This document shows, in pieces, positions 60,866 to 64,000 of a DNA stretch of 64,000 nt. A program made the position numbers and the translations under genes. The notes below the pieces were generated by a model, which ran no database searches, was not told the DNA's origin, and was given only the letters and a program-made list of their open reading frames with translations. Position 1 is the stretch's first letter. Every line of letters starts with the position of its first letter. Source of the DNA: Streptomyces sp. SJL17-4 (lineage in GTDB: Bacteria > Actinomycetota > Actinomycetes > Streptomycetales > Streptomycetaceae). The stretch is taken from positions 4,189,501 to 4,253,500 of the forward strand of contig NZ_CP104578.1 of assembly GCF_036826855.1 (NCBI RefSeq), read 5' to 3'.

Positions 60866-61696
60866 TCAGGGCAGGACGTAGATCCGTGCCCCGTCGGCGT
60901 CGGGCCCGCCGACCTCCCGCATGTACCCGCGCTCGATCAGGAGGCGCACGCAGTCCCGGACGCGTTCGCCGGAGAGACCGGTGCGCCGGGTGACGTCCTG
61001 GGCCCGGTAGCGAACGCCGCCGCGGACCAGGGCGGGAGCCAGACAGCTGGCGACCGCGCGCATGTCCCCGGTGATGGCCCAGGACTCGACGAGCTCCTGG
61101 GGGCTGAGCGCGACGGCGGCGGCGCCGCTGCGCTGACGGGGCACGGAGAGCCGTTCAAGGGAGTCGGCGACCCTTGAGAGGCTCCGCCGGGTCTCGCGGA
61201 GCAGCTCCGCGTATTCGGCGTGCTCGGCGTACGCGACGGCCGCCCGCTCGTCGAACTGCCCGTCGAGCCGTACGAGGACGTCGACGAGCTCCGGCGGCAG
61301 CACGAACCCGGTGTGCGCGGGGGAGGGTTCGAGCCCGTACCCCCCGTACCGCTGGACCGCCGCTATGACTTCGGCCGTCCACGCCCGGAACGGCCCGGCC
61401 TCCGGTCTCCGGCAGGCCCCGACGAGCTGGACGAGCCCCTGCAGGCTCACCATCCGCGTCGCCGCCCTGATCCCGCACCGGCCGGAGAACTCCTCGCCCC
61501 CGGCGAGCTCCCGCGCGGACGCCAGGCACGTCCCGGGCAGCGCCACCGTCCGCAGCGCCTCCCGGGTCCCCGCGTACCCCAGCCGCTTCGCCACGTCCAC
61601 GACGGGGAACCAGTGGGTTCCGTCGGGCGCGGTCAGCCTCCGCAGGGGCGCGCCGGTGGCGGCGTACACCAAGTCATCGATGTCGATCGCGTCCAT
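60866..61696 (-). CDS. BRO-N domain (phage antirepressor-like) protein
   Basis: ATG 61696 has an excellent GGAGGTGAT site; 276 residues. The N-terminal Bro-N domain is seen in HWFPVVDVAKRLGYAGTREALRTV and GLVQLVGACRRPEAGPFRAWTAEVIAAVQRYGGY. A short coiled coil (LLRETRRSLSRVADSLERL) precedes a C-terminal winged helix (YRAQDVTRRTGLSGERVRDCVRLLIERGYMREVGG). BRO-N domains bind DNA in phage and virus regulators. No phage genes are nearby, so this is a domesticated or regulator copy. Confidence 0.88.
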   Translation of the reverse strand: MDAIDIDDLVYAATGAPLRRLTAPDGTHWFPVVDVAKRLGYAGTREALRTVALPGTCLASARELAGGEEFSGRCGIRAATRMVSLQGLVQLVGACRRPEAGPFRAWTAEVIAAVQRYGGYGLEPSPAHTGFVLPPELVDVLVRLDGQFDERAAVAYAEHAEYAELLRETRRSLSRVADSLERLSVPRQRSGAAAVALSPQELVESWAITGDMRAVASCLAPALVRGGVRYRAQDVTRRTGLSGERVRDCVRLLIERGYMREVGGPDADGARIYVLP

Positions 61697-61827
61697 CGAT
61701 CATCACCTCCGCCTCGCAAGCTAGGCCGAGGGCATATTCAACTGACATGCAAATCAGACAGGTTCACCCAAAAGGGGAGAGATTCCCGGGTATACCCCCG
61801 GAAATCCCTCCCCACACCTACCGCTGC

Positions 61828-62193
61828 CTACCGGGCGACGAACTGGGTGAGGATCGCCTGCACCTCGTAGATGTCGACACCCTTGGTGAAGGTCTTCTGG
61901 ACCGGCAGCTGGCTGCCCGAGATCCAGATCTTCAGCTCGGCGTCCAGATCGAAGGTGCCGGCGGTCTCGACCGCGAAGTGCGTGATGCTCTTGTACGGGA
62001 TCGAGTGGTACTCGACCTTCTTGCCGGTGATGCCCTGCTTGTCGACCAGCACGAGCCGCCGGTCGGTGAAGAAGATGGTGTCGCGGATCAGCAGGTACGC
62101 GGCGTGCACCTGCTCCCCCTGCCCGAGCAGCCGCGCGTAGTCCTGCTGCGCCTGCGCCGGATCAATCGCGTGCGCGTTCCCGAAGAGCGCCAT
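61828..62193 (-). CDS. bacterial PH-domain protein
   Basis: This is 121 residues from ATG 62193. GEQVHAAYLLIRDTIFFTDRRLVLVDKQGITGKKVEYHSIPYKSITHFAVETAGTFDLDAELKIWISG is the YvbH-like bPH domain, with the DLDAEL ring typical of this family. Such proteins form pentameric rings; role unknown. It lies upstream of the BRO-N gene on the same strand. Confidence 0.93.
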   Translation of the reverse strand: MALFGNAHAIDPAQAQQDYARLLGQGEQVHAAYLLIRDTIFFTDRRLVLVDKQGITGKKVEYHSIPYKSITHFAVETAGTFDLDAELKIWISGSQLPVQKTFTKGVDIYEVQAILTQFVAR

Positions 62194-62383
62194 GCCCCAA
62201 CCCCCACATTCGAAGAGAAAAGAACGATCATCCGACCCTAACCCTCCACACCCCACCGCACCGAAGGCCCCGAAGGCGGCTGTCGGACGGGGTCGGCTGC
62301 TGGGATCGCGGTACGGAACTTCGGCGATCGGGTACGTGGCATCCCCTGCACCGCTCAGCTCGCTGTACGCCCCGGAAACGCAA

Positions 62384-62409
62384 GAGGCCCGGACTCTCGT
62401 CCGGGCCTC
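62384..62409 (-). terminator. terminator after tRNA-Arg
   Basis: GAGGCCCGGA and its complement pair around a six-base loop 10 bp past the tRNA-Arg 3' end. Confidence 0.8.
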
Positions 62410-62418
62410 TCATCTGTG

Positions 62419-62491
62419 TGCACTCGGCAGGATTCGAACCTGCAACCTTCTGATCCGTAGTCAGATGCTCTATCCGTTAAGCTACGAGTGC
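62419..62491 (-). tRNA. tRNA-Arg(ACG)
   Basis: Acceptor GCACTCG pairs with CGAGTGC plus discriminator A. The anticodon arm TCTGA-CTACGGA-TCAGA exposes ACG, and the T-loop is GGTTCGAATCC. A34 is the substrate of TadA encoded at 40928. CCA is not encoded. Confidence 0.97.
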
Positions 62492-62684
62492 TTGTTCTTT
62501 TGTTTTGCCTTCGCTCCCCGGTCTTTCGACCCGCTCGCGGCGACAGACAGAACATTACATGACTGCCGCCGCCATGTGAAATCCATTGGCCACACCCCTT
62601 GTGACCTGCGGAAATGCCGCATGGGCCGCGCGTGCGGCCGGGCGGTGGGGCTGTCTGGACGGGGCGTGGGCGAGCCCGAAACGG

Positions 62685-62717
62685 CCGAAGCCCCGGCCTG
62701 TGGGGCCGGGGCTTCGG
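62685..62717 (-). terminator. terminator after tRNA-Ser(GCT)
   Basis: CCGAAGCCCCGGCC and its complement pair around a five-base loop, 7 bp past the tRNA-Ser 3' end. Confidence 0.85.
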
Positions 62718-62723
62718 TAGGGG

Positions 62724-62814
62724 CGGAGGCGGAGGGATTTGAACCCTCGATGGGCTTTAAAACCCAAACCGCATTAGCAGTGCGGCGCCATAGACCGGAC
62801 TAGGCGACGCCTCC
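62724..62814 (-). tRNA. tRNA-Ser(GCT)
   Basis: Acceptor GGAGGCG pairs with CGCCTCC plus G. The anticodon arm CCGCA-CTGCTAA-TGCGG exposes GCT. There is a long variable arm and a GGTTCAAATCC T-loop. This is the third serine tRNA in the window. Confidence 0.97.
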
Positions 62815-63107
62815 ATGCACCCCGCGCATACGCGAGTGGTGCGTGCAGATGATGACACAGGCGAACCGGCTGTCACCAATCGATTCTCACCGTACTAGCC
62901 CTCCGGGGTCGAGGGCAAAGCCCAGCGGCCCCGACGTGGCGCCCGTCGAAGCGCCCGGGTCTCCTGCGCCGCCCGCCCGGCGCACCCCGCTTGCGCAACG
63001 CCCCGGCGTCCGGAGCGTTAGAGGGGGCGGGTGCGTCGTGCGCCCCCCGTCCGACGTACACCGCCGCTTTCCGCCGCTCCCCCTCTCCCCCGCTCCTGGA
63101 GATCCGC

Positions 63108-63533
63108 ATGCTGCGCCGCCTCGTCCTCGCGACCCTCGCCACCGCCGCCGCCGGCACCGCGGGGCTCGGCCCGCTCCCGCCGCTGCCCCTGCTCTCACCG
63201 CCCGAGAAGCTGACCGTGACCGTCTCCGAGAGCGGCTATCCCGATGCCGACGGCACCTTCGAGCTGAGGTGCGACGACCAGGCCGGCGGAAACCACCCGG
63301 CGCGCGAGAAGGCCTGTGAGCGCCTGGAGCAGCTCGCGAAGGAGGGCGGGAACCCGTTCAAGCCCGTGCCCGCGGACCAGTTCTGCACACAGGTGTACGG
63401 CGGCCCCGCCGTCGCCCACATCACCGGCACCTGGCAGGGCCGCACCGTCGACGCCCGTTTCTCCCGCGCCAACGGCTGCGAGATCAACCGCTGGGAGAAT
63501 CTGGAGCCGGTCCTTCCTCTTGTCCGGGGATGA
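63108..63533 (+). CDS. subtilisin inhibitor (SSI)-like protease inhibitor
   Basis: This is 141 residues from ATG 63108, with TGGAGA upstream. A Sec signal peptide (MLRRLVLATLATAAAGTAGLG) is followed by the SSI fold LTVTVSESGYPDADGTFELRCDDQAGGNHPAREKACERLEQL. Four cysteines (C55, C70, C93, C124) match the two SSI disulfides. The reactive loop reads FCTQVYGGP, so P1 is Q95 instead of the usual Met, Lys or Arg, and the loop has one residue more than the YDP form. Exported. Confidence 0.93.
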   Translation: MLRRLVLATLATAAAGTAGLGPLPPLPLLSPPEKLTVTVSESGYPDADGTFELRCDDQAGGNHPAREKACERLEQLAKEGGNPFKPVPADQFCTQVYGGPAVAHITGTWQGRTVDARFSRANGCEINRWENLEPVLPLVRG

Positions 63534-63680
63534 GACGGGATGGGACGGGATGAGACCGGGGTCACCCCCCGGCGGCTCCCTTAGACTCCCTTCCGTGACA
63601 GGGTGCGGCCCGAGGGGCAAGATGGGGCCGGCCGGCCGATAGGGCATGCACGTTGCCGTGCGTCAGGGAGGAACGTCGTC

Positions 63681-64000
63681 GTGAGCAGCAGGCCATCCCG
63701 GGGCGCTGCTCGCCTCGCAGCCATACTCGACGCCCTCCCCGACGGCCTCGTGCTCGTCAACTGCAACGGCACGGTCGTCAACGCCAACACCATCGCCCTC
63801 GGCATGTTCGAGACCCCGGGCACCGCACTCGTCGGACGCGGCCTGCTCGATCTCCTGCCCGGCTTCGACTCCCGGCTCATCCCCGGCTCCATGCGCCGCC
63901 CCGAGGGCACCGACGAGCGCGGCCGCACCAAGCCCACCCGGATGATCGCCCGCCGCACCGACGGCAGCGAGTTCGCCGTCGAGGTGACCAGCGCCAGCCT
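63681..64000 (+). CDS. PAS-domain signalling protein, start only
   Basis: GTG 63681 follows GGGAGGAA. The first 106 residues read SSRPSRGAARLAAILDALPDGLVLVN, a PAS start, with NGTVVNANTIALGMF, GRGLLDLLPGF and ARRTDGSEFAVEVTSASL as the PAS core. In Streptomyces such starts often lead to a PP2C (SpoIIE-like) phosphatase or a kinase; the effector domain is outside the window. Confidence 0.85.
   Translation, partial: MSSRPSRGAARLAAILDALPDGLVLVNCNGTVVNANTIALGMFETPGTALVGRGLLDLLPGFDSRLIPGSMRRPEGTDERGRTKPTRMIARRTDGSEFAVEVTSAS

Noticed and set aside
62228..62555. Small reading frames across the tRNA-Arg region
   Set aside because: They overlap the tRNA and its terminator and show no ribosome site or motif.

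Overview
The window looks like a core segment of a Streptomyces chromosome. G+C is very high, with codon third positions almost all G or C. Gene order and content (purD, dnaX preceded by SRP RNA, upp, tadA, adjacent SigF/SigN-type sporulation sigma factors, a subtilisin-inhibitor gene, serine and arginine tRNAs) match what I remember of the S. coelicolor SCO4069 to SCO4010 region. That synteny is recalled, not checked here.

Layout. Positions 1-6260 hold housekeeping genes: a membrane protein related to M48 peptidases but without the zinc motif, purD, dnaX, the small SRP RNA and tRNA-Ser(GGA). Positions 6290-33000 form a more accessory stretch. It has several regulator/target pairs (TetR with a small ORF and a VOC protein, an ArsR-like regulator with an MFS pump, TetR with a DHA2 pump, a CsoR-family sensor near WrbA, TetR beside a UvrA-like resistance ATPase), a secreted-protein plus ABC exporter cassette, hydrolases, a winged-helix glycosylase-family protein, and a TerD-domain protein fused to a PD-(D/E)XK nuclease. 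Positions 33000-45650 return to conserved genes: prolyl aminopeptidase, HhH-GPD repair protein, secreted M28 aminopeptidase, HerA-like ATPase, LytR_C protein, upp, tadA and its partner, tRNA-Ser(CGA), a 54-residue membrane peptide, a Dabb protein, and tandem sigF/sigN.

Positions 45635-58470 carry an SDR enzyme, two further regulator/MFS modules (MarR-DHA2, TetR-DHA2), and a cell-envelope block. In that block a GT2-GtrA fusion overlaps a GT39 glycosyltransferase, and a two-component system lies directly upstream. Positions 58549-64000 hold an amidohydrolase with a small monooxygenase-like partner, a DUF2797 protein, a chromosomal BRO-N (antirepressor-like) protein, a PH-domain protein, tRNA-Arg(ACG), tRNA-Ser(GCT), an SSI-type protease inhibitor, and the start of a PAS-domain protein.

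The most unusual items are the TerD/nuclease fusion, whose last ~95 codons are in a different frame; a five-copy 23-bp hairpin array made from the 3' end of upp; a CsoR-family protein lacking the ligand histidine; an SSI homologue with glutamine at the expected P1 site; and several perfect operator-like inverted repeats beside drug-efflux genes. I saw no prophage, integrase, transposase, CRISPR array or PKS/NRPS cluster.
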